DNA from: Stutzerimonas stutzeri
Lineage (GTDB): Bacteria; Pseudomonadota; Gammaproteobacteria; Pseudomonadales; Pseudomonadaceae
Length of the DNA stretch: 64,000 nt
Assembly (NCBI RefSeq): GCF_013522825.1
Contig: NZ_JAAMQZ010000012.1
Location: forward strand, 62,001-126,000
Direction: 5' to 3'
A program made the position numbers and the translations under genes. Below are positions 16,999 through 26,881 of the stretch, piece after piece; position 1 is the first letter of the stretch, and each line of letters starts with the position of its first letter. The notes beneath the pieces were generated by a model. It saw nothing but the letters and a program-made list of their open reading frames with translations, was not told the origin of the DNA and searched no databases.

Positions 16999-19019
16999 CA
17001 GATGCGGAACGTCCCGATGACCTGCTGCAGGTTATCCACCTGCCCATGCAGCGCCTGGCTGGCCTGCTCGGCCCGTTCGGCGCCCTCGGCGGTCAGCGCG
17101 CCCATCTGGTTGATCTCCACCAGGTTCTTGTCGATTTCCAGGGATACGGCGGTCTGCTGCTCCGCCGCCGCGGCGATCTGCTGGCTCTGGTCGACGATGG
17201 TGCCGATGGCGCGCAGGATATTGTCCAGCGCCACCTCGACATGATCCGCCTCGCTGGCGGTAGCACCCGCGACCCGGTGACTCTCGGCCATGCTCCCGAC
17301 CGTTTCCCCCACCCGCTGGCGCAGGTTGGCGATCATCTGCTCGATTTCCGTGGTCGATTGCTGGGTACGACGCGCCAGGGTCCGCACCTCATCGGCCACC
17401 ACCGCGAAGCCACGCCCCTGCTCCCCCGCCCGTGCCGCCTCGATCGCGGCATTGAGGGCCAGCAGGTTGGTCTGCTCGGCGATGCTCTTGATCACGTCCA
17501 GCACCTGGCCGATGGCATTGCTGTCAGCGGCCAACTGGTTGATCACCAGCATGGAACGATCGATCTCGGTGGCGACCCGCTGGATTCCGGATACCTGCTC
17601 GCGCACCCGGTCACGCCCGCGCACCGTCTCGTCGTTGGCACTGCGCGCGCAATCGGCGGCGGCGACCGCACCACGCGCCACTTCCTGGGCCGTGGCGGAC
17701 AGCTCGTTCATCGCCGTGGCGACCTGTTCGAGCTGGGCGCGCTGCTCCGTGGCGGCGCGGGAGCTTTGCGCGGAAATCGACTGTACCTGCCCGGTCTGAT
17801 CGTTGACCTGGGCAGCCACCCCGCTGACCCGCCGGATCAGCTCCTGGATCTGTCCGACGGTGCCGTTGAATACCCGCCCCAGGTCCGCCAGTTCGTCGCG
17901 GCTGTCCACCAGGAGGTTGGCGGTCATGTCGCCGGCGGCCACGCGCTGCATGGCCTCCCCGAGGCGCCCGAGGGTGCGCCGGGTGGACATGTAGAACGAG
18001 GCATAGAGGTAGAGAATCAGCAGAAACACGCCGACCAGGGCCGTGATCAGCAGCACCATCTGCCGGCTCGCCTCGGCTGCCCGCGCCTGCAATTCTTGCC
18101 CGAGCACAGCGAGTGCCTGTTCGCTCAACCGTTGATGTCGCTCGATGAGCCCACTCATGCGTTCGAAAAATGGCATCCAGGGGGCCGTCAGGTCCACCGC
18201 GCTCAGCACCTCCTCATCCACCTGCCTGCGCGCCTCATCCAGGCTCTCCAGACTGAGCTTGGCCAGTCGTGTCAGCTCGACATCGCCGTGGGCAGCGGCC
18301 ATCACCCCGTCGAGCTGGAGTCCATAGCTGCCGCCAGCCTGTTCGATCTCCTCCACCAGACGATCCAGCAGGATGCTGCTATTGCCTCCCAGGAACTTCT
18401 GCCCCAGGGCAGCGGCCCCCTCCCGCCTAGCCCCCTGGAACATGCGCACGATCTCCGGGGCAGTGACACCCAGCAATTCGCCGACCTGCCGTACCAGCGG
18501 ATGTGCGTCCCGACTCAGGCCCAGGTGGGCCAGGATATGTTGCTGAAGCAGTTCACCACGCAGAACCAACTGTCCGGCCAATTCTCGCTTCGGCGCAGCC
18601 CCCGAAAGGGCAATGAGCTGTTCGATACCTTGCTGCATCTCGCCGCGCTTTTCCTCGAAACCGGCGACCAGCAACGCATCGTCCCCGGCCATCTGCCTGA
18701 CCAGCGCCAGCGCTTCCTGCTCGGCACGGCTGATGGTAGCGGCACTATCGCTGGTTCTGTCGGACGGGCTGAGCCGCTCTTGAATCAGCGTCAGATCCTG
18801 TAAAAGCCCGAGCCGATCGTGCAGCGTCAAGGCGCGTTGCAATAGGGGCAGACCATTGAGCAGGTTTTGCGCAGCGCGCCATTGCTGATGAACATCCCGC
18901 ACCAGGTAGTAGCTGGTGCCCAGCAGCGGAATGAAGAACAGGATACAGATCAGGCTGAACTTCATCGCGAAACTCAGGCGATTCATCAGCGATATCCCGG
19001 GACTCAGCAGAAACTTCAT
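16998..19019 (-). CDS. methyl-accepting chemotaxis protein
   Basis: A 673-residue inner-membrane chemoreceptor. TM1 lies at about residues 20-42, followed by a periplasmic helical sensor region of about 280 residues. TM2 ([20 protein letters not shown]) comes next, then a HAMP domain and the signalling domain with the conserved tip [20 protein letters not shown]. It signals through CheW/CheA. The large sensor region is of no ligand type that I can name. The gene heads a three-gene operon with an MFS carrier and a c-di-GMP enzyme. It is divergent from an island thiolase, with operator-like site O5 between them, so it may mediate taxis to the island substrate. Confidence 0.9.
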   Translation of the reverse strand: MKFLLSPGISLMNRLSFAMKFSLICILFFIPLLGTSYYLVRDVHQQWRAAQNLLNGLPLLQRALTLHDRLGLLQDLTLIQERLSPSDRTSDSAATISRAEQEALALVRQMAGDDALLVAGFEEKRGEMQQGIEQLIALSGAAPKRELAGQLVLRGELLQQHILAHLGLSRDAHPLVRQVGELLGVTAPEIVRMFQGARREGAAALGQKFLGGNSSILLDRLVEEIEQAGGSYGLQLDGVMAAAHGDVELTRLAKLSLESLDEARRQVDEEVLSAVDLTAPWMPFFERMSGLIERHQRLSEQALAVLGQELQARAAEASRQMVLLITALVGVFLLILYLYASFYMSTRRTLGRLGEAMQRVAAGDMTANLLVDSRDELADLGRVFNGTVGQIQELIRRVSGVAAQVNDQTGQVQSISAQSSRAATEQRAQLEQVATAMNELSATAQEVARGAVAAADCARSANDETVRGRDRVREQVSGIQRVATEIDRSMLVINQLAADSNAIGQVLDVIKSIAEQTNLLALNAAIEAARAGEQGRGFAVVADEVRTLARRTQQSTTEIEQMIANLRQRVGETVGSMAESHRVAGATASEADHVEVALDNILRAIGTIVDQSQQIAAAAEQQTAVSLEIDKNLVEINQMGALTAEGAERAEQASQALHGQVDNLQQVIGTFRI

Positions 19020-19115
19020 GGCGATACCCTCATTGTTCTTGTTCAGGCAGGGTCGTGTTCAAGTGGTGCGGCGGCACACCGCAACGCTGGTAATGGCGGC
19101 GACGAGCATAGGATA

Positions 19116-19138
19116 ATAACTGACGAATAGTTATCTTT
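19116..19138. promoter_or_regulatory. island operator-like site O5 (MCP/thiolase intergenic)
   Basis: A perfect left arm, ATAACTGAC, is followed by a poor right arm at the usual spacing. A shorter-spaced ATAACT / AGTTAT repeat also fits. It lies 31 bp before the thiolase start. Confidence 0.5.
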
Positions 19139-19168
19139 ATAGTGCAACGCCAAATATGAGGAACGAAG

Positions 19169-20353
19169 ATGAGCGAGCATGAAGTGGTGATCGTCAGTGG
19201 GGTTCGCACGGCCATCGGCGACTTCGGCGGCAGCCTGAAAGATCTGCCACCCACGGAGCTGGGCACCCTGGTGACGAAGGAGGCCATGCTCCGGGCCGGT
19301 GTATCGGGCACCGAAGTGGATCACGTGATATTCGGCAATGTGATCCACAGCGAGGCTCGCGACATGTACCTCAGCCGGGTAGTGGCGATACAGGCCGGCA
19401 TCGCCCAGCAGGCACCGGCTCTGACGCTGAACCGCCTGTGTGGCTCAGGCCTGCAGGCGCTCATCAGCGCCGCACAGGGCATCCTGCTGGGCGACAGCAA
19501 GGTCGCGGTGGCCGGTGGTGCCGAGAGCATGAGCCGTGCGCCTTACTCCAGCAGCAGCAACCGCTTCGGCTCGCGCATGGGGGATGCGAAACTCGCCGAC
19601 ATGCTCACAGGCGCCCTCACCGACCCCTTCCATGGCGTACATATGGGCATCACTGCCGAGAACGTCGCCAAGAGCCATGGCATCTCCCGCGAGGAACAGG
19701 ACGCCCTGGCGCTTGAGTCCCATCGCCGTGCGGCACGTGCCATCGAGCAGGGGCACTTCCGCGAGCAGATCCTGCCGATCACCCTCAAAGGCCGGGTACA
19801 GGTGCGGTTCGACACCGACGAGCATGTACGCCGCGACGCCGCGCCGGAAGACTTCTCCCGGCTCAAGCCTGTGTTCGACCGCGAAGCCGGTAGCGTCACC
19901 GCCGGCAACGCGTCGGGCCTGAACGACGGCGCGGCTGCCCTGGTTCTGATGGAGCGCAAAACCGCCGAGCAACGCGGCCTCAAACCCATGGCCCGGCTGC
20001 TGTCCTATGGCCACGCCGGCGTCGACCCGCTGCACATGGGCATCGGCCCCGTGCCAGCCTCGCGCCTGGCTCTGGCGCGTGCCGGGCTCGAAGTGAGCGA
20101 TCTCGATGTAATCGAAGCCAACGAGGCCTTCGCCGCCCAGGCCTGCGCCGTCAGCCGTGAACTGGGCCTGGACCCGGCCAGGGTCAACCCCAATGGCTCG
20201 GGCATTTCCCTTGGCCACCCGATAGGCGCCACCGGTGCCATCATCGCCATCAAGGCGATCTATGAACTGCAGCGGACAGGCGGCCGCTATGCCTTGGTGA
20301 CCATGTGTATCGGCGGCGGCCAGGGTATCGCCGTTGTGCTCGAACGCCTTTGA
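19169..20353 (+). CDS. acetyl-CoA acyltransferase (thiolase II type)
   Basis: A 394-residue thiolase with all catalytic elements. The nucleophile is Cys91 in LNRLCGSGLQAL. NEAFAAQA is present, His350 is in GHPIGATGA and the acid/base Cys380 is in CIGGGQG. It cleaves a 3-ketoacyl-CoA with CoA, or condenses acyl-CoAs, and would provide the last step of a beta-oxidation round in the island. GAGGAA precedes the ATG. A good hairpin terminator follows, so it is monocistronic, with its own operator-like site. Confidence 0.92.
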   Translation: MSEHEVVIVSGVRTAIGDFGGSLKDLPPTELGTLVTKEAMLRAGVSGTEVDHVIFGNVIHSEARDMYLSRVVAIQAGIAQQAPALTLNRLCGSGLQALISAAQGILLGDSKVAVAGGAESMSRAPYSSSSNRFGSRMGDAKLADMLTGALTDPFHGVHMGITAENVAKSHGISREEQDALALESHRRAARAIEQGHFREQILPITLKGRVQVRFDTDEHVRRDAAPEDFSRLKPVFDREAGSVTAGNASGLNDGAAALVLMERKTAEQRGLKPMARLLSYGHAGVDPLHMGIGPVPASRLALARAGLEVSDLDVIEANEAFAAQACAVSRELGLDPARVNPNGSGISLGHPIGATGAIIAIKAIYELQRTGGRYALVTMCIGGGQGIAVVLERL

Positions 20354-20374
20354 AGACAACGCTCTGGAACCAAG

Positions 20375-20400
20375 AAACCGGCCCCAGCGGCCGGTTTTTC
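20375..20400 (+). terminator. rho-independent terminator after thiolase
   Basis: AAACCGGCC and GGCCGGTTT form a stem followed by a T run (TTTTTC), 21 bp after the thiolase stop. Confidence 0.88.
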
Positions 20401-20419
20401 GTTTCCACTTCGCAAGAAA

Positions 20420-20442
20420 ATAACTGACATTCATTCACCTAT
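20420..20442. promoter_or_regulatory. island operator O6 (amidohydrolase 2 operon)
   Basis: Perfect left arm ATAACTGAC and degenerate right arm TTCACCTAT with a 5-bp spacer, 88 bp upstream of the amidohydrolase 2 start. Confidence 0.6.
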
Positions 20443-20530
20443 TGACACAGATCAAGAGTCGCACGAGAACGTCGGCATGTAATTGCTGCGGGCCTTCCAC
20501 CCAGCCATAACAACAACCGAGGATCAGCGT

Positions 20531-21718
20531 ATGAGCACTATCAACTACCCCATCTACGACTGCGACCAGCATTACTACGAACCACCCGAGGCCTTCCTGC
20601 GCCACCTGCCCAAGGAGTTCCACAAGGACTTCCAGTACGTGCAGATCAACGGTCGTACCAAGCTGGCCGTCGGCGGTGTCATTTCCGACTACATCCCCAA
20701 TCCGACTTTCAACTATGTCGCCGCTGTCGGCTCCCACGAAGGCTGGTATCGCGGCGACAACCCAGAGGGACTATCCCTGCGCGAGTACGGCGGCGACCCT
20801 ATCCCGTCCCATCCGTCTTTCCATAATGGCGCCGAACACCTGAAGGTCATGGACAAGGAAGGCATCCACGCGGCCATCGTGCTGCCAACCCTGGCCTCGA
20901 TCATCGAGGAGCGCCTGGAGCACAAGCCGGAAACCATCCAGGCGCTGTTCCACTCGCTCAACCAGTGGGTCGCCGATGAATACGGTTTCGGCAACGGCCG
21001 CCAGTTTCCGGCCGGTGCCATCAACCTGTCGGACTGCGAAACCGCCTGCAAGGAGCTGGACTTCCTGCTTGCCGCCGGTGCTCGCTGCGTACTGATCCGC
21101 CCCGCTCCGGTGGCCGGCATCCGTGGCAGCCGCTCGCATGGTTTCAAGGAGTTCGACCCATTCTGGGCGCGCGTCAACGAGTCGAAGATCTTCGTCATCC
21201 ACCACGTCTCCGACTCCGGATACAACCGTATCTACCGCTGGTGGACGACCGGTGGCCAAGGCGAATTCCGCCCCTTCGAAAAGGATCCGTTCAACGAGAT
21301 GCTCGACTGGATGGGCCGTCCCATCGCCGACTCGCTGTCGGCCCTGGTCTGCCATGGTGTGTTCGACCGCTTCCCCAGCGTGCGCGTAGCGGTGCTGGAA
21401 AATGGCTCGGCCTGGCTGGAGCCGCTGCTCAAGCGCTTCGAACAGGTCTATTCAAAGATGCCCAAATCGTTCAAGCGCGATCCACTGGAAAGCTTCCGCG
21501 AACACGTCTACATCGCGCCGTTCTACGAGGACCCGGTGGACAAGGTGATCGAGCTGGTGGGTGCCGATCGCGTGCTGTTCGGCAGCGACTGGCCGCACCC
21601 GGAGGGCCTCAGCCATCCGCTGGATTTCTTCAAGGACATCGCGAACCTGTCAGACGCCGACACCAAGAAGATCATGCACAGCAATCTCAAGGGCCTGCTC
21701 GAAGGCGCTCGCAACTGA
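20531..21718 (+). CDS. amidohydrolase-2 family protein, type A (copy 2)
   Basis: A 395-residue amidohydrolase-2 protein and close paralogue of the one at 12214 (shared FQYVQINGRTKLAVGG and ISDYIPNPTF). The N-terminal INYPIYDCDQHYYEPPEAF holds metal ligands and the C-terminal FGSDWPHPEGLSHPLDFF holds the conserved Asp. ATG 20531 was chosen for its AGGA site; a longer frame starts at 20483. It heads a three-gene operon with a type B amidohydrolase and a PF10118 protein. The reaction is unknown. Duplication of a near-identical enzyme suggests two related substrates or a dosage need. Confidence 0.85.
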   Translation: MSTINYPIYDCDQHYYEPPEAFLRHLPKEFHKDFQYVQINGRTKLAVGGVISDYIPNPTFNYVAAVGSHEGWYRGDNPEGLSLREYGGDPIPSHPSFHNGAEHLKVMDKEGIHAAIVLPTLASIIEERLEHKPETIQALFHSLNQWVADEYGFGNGRQFPAGAINLSDCETACKELDFLLAAGARCVLIRPAPVAGIRGSRSHGFKEFDPFWARVNESKIFVIHHVSDSGYNRIYRWWTTGGQGEFRPFEKDPFNEMLDWMGRPIADSLSALVCHGVFDRFPSVRVAVLENGSAWLEPLLKRFEQVYSKMPKSFKRDPLESFREHVYIAPFYEDPVDKVIELVGADRVLFGSDWPHPEGLSHPLDFFKDIANLSDADTKKIMHSNLKGLLEGARN

Positions 21719-21748
21719 CCCCATCGACAACAACAAGAGGGTACGAAC

Positions 21749-23035
21749 ATGGACATGAACGATCTCATCCTGATCAGCGTCGATGACCACGTCATCGAGC
21801 CGCCGAACCTGTTCGACAAGCACCTGCCGGCCAGATACAAGGACATCGCGCCGCGCCTAGTGACCAACGACAAGGGCGCCGACACCTGGGTCTACGACGG
21901 TCAGGTGATCCCCAACTTCGGCCTCAACGCCGTTGTAGGGCGGCCGCCGGAGGAGTATGGCATGGAGCCGACCGCTTACAGCCAGATCCGCCACGGCACT
22001 TTCGACGTGGCCAAGCGCGTCGAGGATATGAATGCCGATGGCGTGCTGGCTGCGATCTGCTTCCCGACCTTCCCACACTTCGCCGGCAACCGTCTGATCG
22101 CCTCCAGCGACAAGCGCGCGGCACTGGCGATCATCCAGGCCTACAACGACTGGCACATCGAGGACTGGTGCGGCGCGGCGCCCGGACGCTTCATCCCTCT
22201 GTCCATCCTGCCGCTGTGGGACGTGCAGGCCTGCGTCACCGAGCTCAAGCGCGTCGCAGCCAAGGGCTGCCGCACGGTGACCTTCCCGGACAATCCGGCG
22301 GCCGTAGGCCTGCCAAGCATCCACCTGGGCTACTGGGATCCGCTGTGGCAGGCGGCGGTCGAGGAACGCATCGTCATCAGCAGCCACATCGGCTCCGGCA
22401 ACCAGGCGCCACACTCGTCGATGGACTCGCCGATCGACGCCTGGATCGTGACCATGCCCATGGCCATCTCCAATGCCGCCGCCGACTGGCTGTTCTCACC
22501 GGTGTTCAAGAAATTCCCCGACCTGCGTCTGTCCCTGGCCGAGGGCGGGATCGGCTGGATTCCCTACCTGCTGGAACGCGCAGACTTCGTCTACAAGCAC
22601 CACCATGCCTGGACCAACGCCGACTTCGGCGAACTGCTGCCCAGCGAGCTGTTCAAGCGCAATGTGCTGACCTGCTTCATCGATGACCAGTTCGGCCTGC
22701 ACAGCACCGACTTCCTGAACATGGACATGGTCGCCTGGGAGTGCGACTACCCGCACTCGGACTGTGTCTGGCCGAAATCGCCGGAAACCGTGTGGAGCGC
22801 GATCAAGCACCTGCCCAAGGAACTGATCGACAAGGCCACCCACCTCAACGCGATGCGCGAATTCCGCTTCGACCCCTTCGCCAGCCTCGGCCGCGACAAC
22901 TGCACCGTGGGCGCCCTGCGGGCCAAGGCCACGCACGTCAACGTCACGCCGGTGGCCGGCATGGGCGGGCACAACCCGTCCAACCACAGCGGCCAGCCGG
23001 TGACCTCGGGTGAAGTGGTGAAGATGTTCGCCTGA
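21749..23035 (+). CDS. amidohydrolase-2 family protein, type B (copy 1)
   Basis: A 428-residue amidohydrolase-2 protein of the second type in this island. Metal-ligand motifs are SVDDHVIEPPNLF near residue 10, SSHIGSGNQAPH in the middle and WECDYPHSDCVWP towards the C-terminus. The AEGGIGWIPYLLERAD stretch is shared with the protein at 43379. It probably hydrolyses or decarboxylates an intermediate together with its type A neighbour. AGAGGG lies 8 nt before the ATG. It starts 30 bp after the upstream stop, in one operon. A GC-rich hairpin separates it from the next gene. Confidence 0.85.
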   Translation: MDMNDLILISVDDHVIEPPNLFDKHLPARYKDIAPRLVTNDKGADTWVYDGQVIPNFGLNAVVGRPPEEYGMEPTAYSQIRHGTFDVAKRVEDMNADGVLAAICFPTFPHFAGNRLIASSDKRAALAIIQAYNDWHIEDWCGAAPGRFIPLSILPLWDVQACVTELKRVAAKGCRTVTFPDNPAAVGLPSIHLGYWDPLWQAAVEERIVISSHIGSGNQAPHSSMDSPIDAWIVTMPMAISNAAADWLFSPVFKKFPDLRLSLAEGGIGWIPYLLERADFVYKHHHAWTNADFGELLPSELFKRNVLTCFIDDQFGLHSTDFLNMDMVAWECDYPHSDCVWPKSPETVWSAIKHLPKELIDKATHLNAMREFRFDPFASLGRDNCTVGALRAKATHVNVTPVAGMGGHNPSNHSGQPVTSGEVVKMFA

Positions 23036-23040
23036 CCCGT

Positions 23041-23072
23041 CGGGCGCCCGCCCTGGCGTGGCGCCCGGCCTT
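23041..23072 (+). terminator. intercistronic hairpin / weak terminator
   Basis: CGGGCGCC and GGCGCCCG form a perfect 8-bp stem followed by GCCTTTCG. The T run is short, so it may attenuate rather than stop transcription into the PF10118 gene. Confidence 0.5.
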
Positions 23073-23102
23073 TCGCGCAACCCCAGCAAGAGGAACCACA
23101 CG

Positions 23103-23909
23103 ATGCGCGTTCGCAGCCCCACCATCGACTTCTCCGACGTGCGCCCGAACTGGGCGCCGAATCGTGAGTTCGCCCAGTACTACAACGCCGCCTCCACGGT
23201 GCCGGCCCACGTCGAACCCTTCCTGGTCAAGGTCATGATGCGCGCCCGCGACGAACTGGCCAAACGCCCCGGACAGCAGCGCCTGCTGGAGGACGTGGAT
23301 ATATTCATCAAGCAGGAGGTGCAGCACTGCAAGCGCCATGTCGCCTTCAACCAGCGCCTGTACGACAGCGGCTACGCCGGCATGCGCGATCTGGAGGCAC
23401 CCTACGAGGCCGACTACCGGCGCTGGCTGGCAGACAAACCGCTGCGTTTCCTGCTGGCCTACTCCGAAGGCTTCGAGGCCATGGGCTCGTCCAGCGCCGA
23501 AGTGTTCTTCACCGAACTGGACGACTACCTGGAGGGCGCCGACGAAAGCGCCGTGACGCTATGGAAATGGCACCTCGCCGAGGAGTTCGAGCACCGCAGC
23601 GTCTGCTATGACGTGTACAAGGCACTCTACGGCCACGGCCTGCGCGGCTACCTGTACCGCCTGTATGGCTTCGTCTACGCGGTCGGCCATATCGGCAGCC
23701 ACGTCAAGCGGGTCAATGCCTACCTGCTCGAACAGGATCGTCACGGCCTGACGGCGACGGAACGCGACGCCTCGCTCGAACGCCAGCGGCAGGTCAAGCG
23801 ACGCATAACCAAGGCCAGCCTGCCGCGTCTGCTCAAGGTGTTCTCGCCGTTCTACGACCCGGCCCGCAAGCAGGCGCCGTCCGGTATGGAACACTACCTG
23901 AATCTCTGA
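23103..23909 (+). CDS. PF10118-type metal-dependent protein with diiron-like ligand pattern
   Basis: A 268-residue protein resembling the Metal_hydrol family (PF10118, named as a predicted metal-dependent hydrolase, biochemistry poorly known). Candidate ligands form the ferritin-like pattern E, ExxH, E, ExxH: Glu38, Glu72-Val-Gln-His75, Glu122/Glu125 and Glu161-Phe-Glu-His164 in WHLAEEFEHRSVCYD. It is mostly helical with no signal peptide. ATG 23103 has AGAGGAA upstream. It is the third gene of the operon with two amidohydrolases. With no classical oxygenase in the window, a hydroxylase role is possible but only inferred. Confidence 0.72.
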   Translation: MRVRSPTIDFSDVRPNWAPNREFAQYYNAASTVPAHVEPFLVKVMMRARDELAKRPGQQRLLEDVDIFIKQEVQHCKRHVAFNQRLYDSGYAGMRDLEAPYEADYRRWLADKPLRFLLAYSEGFEAMGSSSAEVFFTELDDYLEGADESAVTLWKWHLAEEFEHRSVCYDVYKALYGHGLRGYLYRLYGFVYAVGHIGSHVKRVNAYLLEQDRHGLTATERDASLERQRQVKRRITKASLPRLLKVFSPFYDPARKQAPSGMEHYLNL

Positions 23910-23941
23910 AAGTGCAAACGCTGCGCGTGCCTCCCAGCGGG

Positions 23942-25528
23942 CTATGAACGCGGCAAAGGCTCATTGACGTAATGAGACACCCGCGGCGGCTCCTCCCCCC
24001 TGTGCAGGGCCAACACCTGCGCCTCGGCCTCACGATCCGCCAGGGTGGCGCGGGTCTGCTGGCGCAGGTAATCCGACCAGGAGTCGACTATAAAGCGCTC
24101 CACATACCAGTCAGGTTGTTCCAATTCGCGGTACAGACGCCAGAAACCGGCACCATCCCGGCGCCGCTTGACCCCCACTGCATGGATACGACGCAGGAAC
24201 TCCTGGCGATCCTCTTCGTGGACTTGGTAGGCAATCTGGATGGCTACGGGACCGTCCTGGGGTTGCAGCTCCGCGAAAGAGAACACCGGCACCTCGCTGG
24301 TCGAGGGCGTGACCTCGGCCTCCTCGCCCAACCGGGTGGGATGGCGCCACATGACCAGCAACGAAATGGCGACGGCTATCGAGGAAACCAGCAGTGCCTC
24401 ACGGGTTCCCATCTGTGTAGCCACCAGACCCCAAGCAGCCCCCCCCATGGCCAGCGAACCCTGGAACACCAGCATGTAGATGGCCACGGAGCGGGCGCGT
24501 ATCCAGGGTGGCACTGCGGACTGGATCGCCACCAGGTTGGTAGTGCCCACGCACATCCAGCCGATCCCGGCGACAAACAGCGCACCGCACTGGATCCAGA
24601 TGTTCTCCAGTTGCGCCACCACCAGTACACCCAAGGCATAGGCGAGGCAGGCCACCGCCAGCATCCGGTTGATCTCCAGTCGCGATCGCAGCACCGGCAG
24701 CACCAGGGCACCGAACATGGTTCCGGCGCCTACGCTGCCAAGCAGTAGACCATAGCCGCCTGCGCCCCCCGACTCACTGGCCACCACCGCCAGCAACGCC
24801 CACAAACCGCTACCCGCCGTGACGAACGCCAGTGTGCGCAAGCACTGCGCCCGTATCACTGCGGAGTGACGGGCATAGCGCAACGCACCACGAAGGCCGG
24901 ACCACAGGCTTTCGGCGGGCAAGGCATGCGCATGCTCCGTACGACGCATATGCAGCACCACCAGCAGCGAGCCAAGCAGCAGTATGGCGCAGATGACGAA
25001 TACGCTGACGATACCCGACACAGCCACCACCCCACCGGCCAGCGCCGGGCCAATGGCCCTGGCCGAACTGTAGGACACCGAGGACAGCGCCAGCGCCGAA
25101 GCCAGGAAGCCGCGCGGAACCGATTCGGCCTGGGTGGTGTACCAGGCCGGGCCCTGCAGGGCGAAGCCGATGCCGAAAGCAAAGGTCAGCCCGAGCAACA
25201 GCATCGGGCCGACCAGCCCACTGACACAGGCCAGCACCAGAGCCAGCGCCGCCAGCAGCATGCCGACCTGGGTCACCAGCAGGTAGCTGCGCCGGTTGAA
25301 GATATCGGCGAACACCCCTCCCGGCAGACCGAAGAAAAAGGCCGGCAGGCTGATGGCGGTCTGCACCAGCGCCACCAGCATCGGCGAAGTGGTCAGCGAC
25401 ACCATCAGCCAGGCCGCCCCGACGTTCTGCATCCAGATCGCCAGGTTCATCGCCAGGGCACCCAGCCACAACCAGCGAAAAGTGGGGAAGCGCAAAGGCG
25501 CCCAGAGAGAGCTAGTGCTATCGGTCAT
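23942..25528 (-). CDS. MFS transporter of the EntS/MFS_3 type with C-terminal domain
   Basis: A 528-residue protein. The first 400 residues are an MFS carrier (FFFGLPGGVFADIFNRRSYL motif A, about 12 membrane segments) of the MFS_3 family used for efflux. The last roughly 110 residues are soluble (QIAYQVHEEDRQEFLRRIHA, GAGFWRLYRELEQPDWYVER) and resemble the dimeric alpha/beta-barrel domain often fused to this family. It is divergent from the DUF35 operon, with operator O7 in the gap. It may export a toxic intermediate or the substrate. Confidence 0.82.
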   Translation of the reverse strand: MTDSTSSLWAPLRFPTFRWLWLGALAMNLAIWMQNVGAAWLMVSLTTSPMLVALVQTAISLPAFFFGLPGGVFADIFNRRSYLLVTQVGMLLAALALVLACVSGLVGPMLLLGLTFAFGIGFALQGPAWYTTQAESVPRGFLASALALSSVSYSSARAIGPALAGGVVAVSGIVSVFVICAILLLGSLLVVLHMRRTEHAHALPAESLWSGLRGALRYARHSAVIRAQCLRTLAFVTAGSGLWALLAVVASESGGAGGYGLLLGSVGAGTMFGALVLPVLRSRLEINRMLAVACLAYALGVLVVAQLENIWIQCGALFVAGIGWMCVGTTNLVAIQSAVPPWIRARSVAIYMLVFQGSLAMGGAAWGLVATQMGTREALLVSSIAVAISLLVMWRHPTRLGEEAEVTPSTSEVPVFSFAELQPQDGPVAIQIAYQVHEEDRQEFLRRIHAVGVKRRRDGAGFWRLYRELEQPDWYVERFIVDSWSDYLRQQTRATLADREAEAQVLALHRGEEPPRVSHYVNEPLPRS

Positions 25529-25591
25529 CGGATATCCCGTTTCTGCGCAAGCGGCCTCGGCTTGACTCGCCGTTTGAATGCACGCATATTA

Positions 25592-25614
25592 AAAACTAAC
25601 TGATTGACAGTTTT
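25592..25614. promoter_or_regulatory. island operator O7 (MFS_3 / DUF35 operon)
   Basis: Arms AAAACTAAC and GACAGTTTT with a 5-bp spacer in the divergent promoter region. A minus-strand -10-like TAATAT (25586-25591) touches it. Confidence 0.7.
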
Positions 25615-25723
25615 TACCCAATGCAAGCCCTAGTCAACCGACCAATGAAGGGTGGCCCGAACAAACAATGACCAATAGACAGCTATCCACCTTCAATTCG
25701 CAACCACACTCCAGGCGTCGACC

Positions 25724-26092
25724 ATGAGCCTATGCCCCGATCTCGAATTCCAAGGGTTCCTCAAAGAGGGGCGCTTCATGCTCCAGCGCAGTCGCTCCAG
25801 CCAGCGCCATTTCTTCTATCCGCGAGTGCTGGAACCCGGCACCGGTGCCACCGACCTGGAATGGGTGGAGGCCTCGGGCCTGGGCACGGTCTATGCGGTC
25901 ACCGTGGTACGCCCCAAACCGCCAGTCGAGCCCTATACCGTGGTGCTGGTCGACCTGGACGAAGGCCCGCGCCTGATGTCCCGGGTCGAGGGCCTGCCGG
26001 CCGACCAGGTGCACATCGGCTTGCGCGTCAAGGCACGCATCTGCGCAGGCCCGGAACAGTCCTTCGTCGTTTTCGACCCACACAGCAACTAG
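25724..26092 (+). CDS. DUF35 OB-fold protein lacking the zinc ribbon cysteines
   Basis: A 122-residue protein of the DUF35/OB-fold acyl-CoA-associated family. The recognisable parts are FFYPRVLEPGTGATDLEWVE (rubredoxin-like region plus linker) and the OB-fold GTVYAVTVV with PYTVVLVDLDEGPRLMSRV. Family members usually carry four zinc Cys ahead of the OB fold; here that region has none (QRSRSSQRHFFYPR). DUF35 proteins pair with thiolase-like proteins in acyl-CoA complexes, for example the steroid side-chain aldolases. The likely partner is the SCP2-type thiolase at 31553. It is the first gene of a five-gene operon. Confidence 0.8.
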   Translation: MSLCPDLEFQGFLKEGRFMLQRSRSSQRHFFYPRVLEPGTGATDLEWVEASGLGTVYAVTVVRPKPPVEPYTVVLVDLDEGPRLMSRVEGLPADQVHIGLRVKARICAGPEQSFVVFDPHSN

Positions 26093-26101
26093 GCGAACAT
26101 C

Positions 26102-26881
26102 ATGGCCAACAACAACCCGATGTCTCTTGCGGGACGCACCATCATCATCACCGGCGCCGGCCAGGGCATCGGCCTGGGCATCGCCCGACTGGTCATCGAG
26201 CTGGGCGGCAACGTCGCGGCCGTCGATCTCAACGACGAGGCGCTACACGGCGCCGCCGCCGACCTGGGTGAGCGCTACCTGCCGCTGGTAGGCGGCGTTT
26301 CCGACGCGGCCTTCGTTGAACACGCCGTGGCCACCGCCGTGGAGCATTTCGGCGCGGTGCATGGCCTGGTCAACAACGCCGGTATCGGCCGCCCGGCAAT
26401 GATCGAGAAGATGACCCTGGAGCAATGGCAACTGGTGCTCGACGTGCACCTGACCGGCTCCTTCCTGTTCACCCAGGCCGTCGGCCGCCACCTGATCGAG
26501 CGCAGCAAGGCCGGCGACCAGGCACCCGGAGCCATCGTGTTCATTTCCTCGGATGCCGGTCGACGCGGCAGCCTCGGGCAGATCAACTATTCGGCGGCCA
26601 AGTCGGGCATGTTCGGCATGGCCATGACCGCCGCCCGCGAATGGGCCAAGTACGGCGTGCGCGCCAACGCCGTGTGTTTCGGCATGGTGGAGACCGCCAT
26701 GACCGAAAAAGTGCGTACCGACCCGCGCTTCCTCGACACTTACCTGCAGCAGATCGCCTTGGGCCGCTTCGCCACGCCGGAGGAAGTCTCGGTGCCGGTA
26801 TGTTTCCTCCTCTCCGAAGGCGCCTCCTACATCACGGGCCAGGTGCTGTCGGTCAACGGCGGCTACACCATCGCGGTATGA
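26102..26881 (+). CDS. short-chain dehydrogenase/reductase
   Basis: A 259-residue classical SDR with TGAGQGIG near residue 18, VNNAGIGRP, Ser in FISSDAG and YSAAKSG, ending in GQVLSVNGGYTIAV. It is probably a 3-hydroxyacyl-CoA dehydrogenase or a related alcohol dehydrogenase in the island. It follows the DUF35 gene by 9 bp and overlaps the start of the CoA-transferase gene by 4 bp. Confidence 0.85.
   Translation: MANNNPMSLAGRTIIITGAGQGIGLGIARLVIELGGNVAAVDLNDEALHGAAADLGERYLPLVGGVSDAAFVEHAVATAVEHFGAVHGLVNNAGIGRPAMIEKMTLEQWQLVLDVHLTGSFLFTQAVGRHLIERSKAGDQAPGAIVFISSDAGRRGSLGQINYSAAKSGMFGMAMTAAREWAKYGVRANAVCFGMVETAMTEKVRTDPRFLDTYLQQIALGRFATPEEVSVPVCFLLSEGASYITGQVLSVNGGYTIAV

Noticed and set aside
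16980..18803. 607-codon open frame on the plus strand
   Set aside because: It is fully antisense to the MCP gene. Its composition is His/Gly/Leu-rich with no family motif, typical of a high-GC shadow frame.
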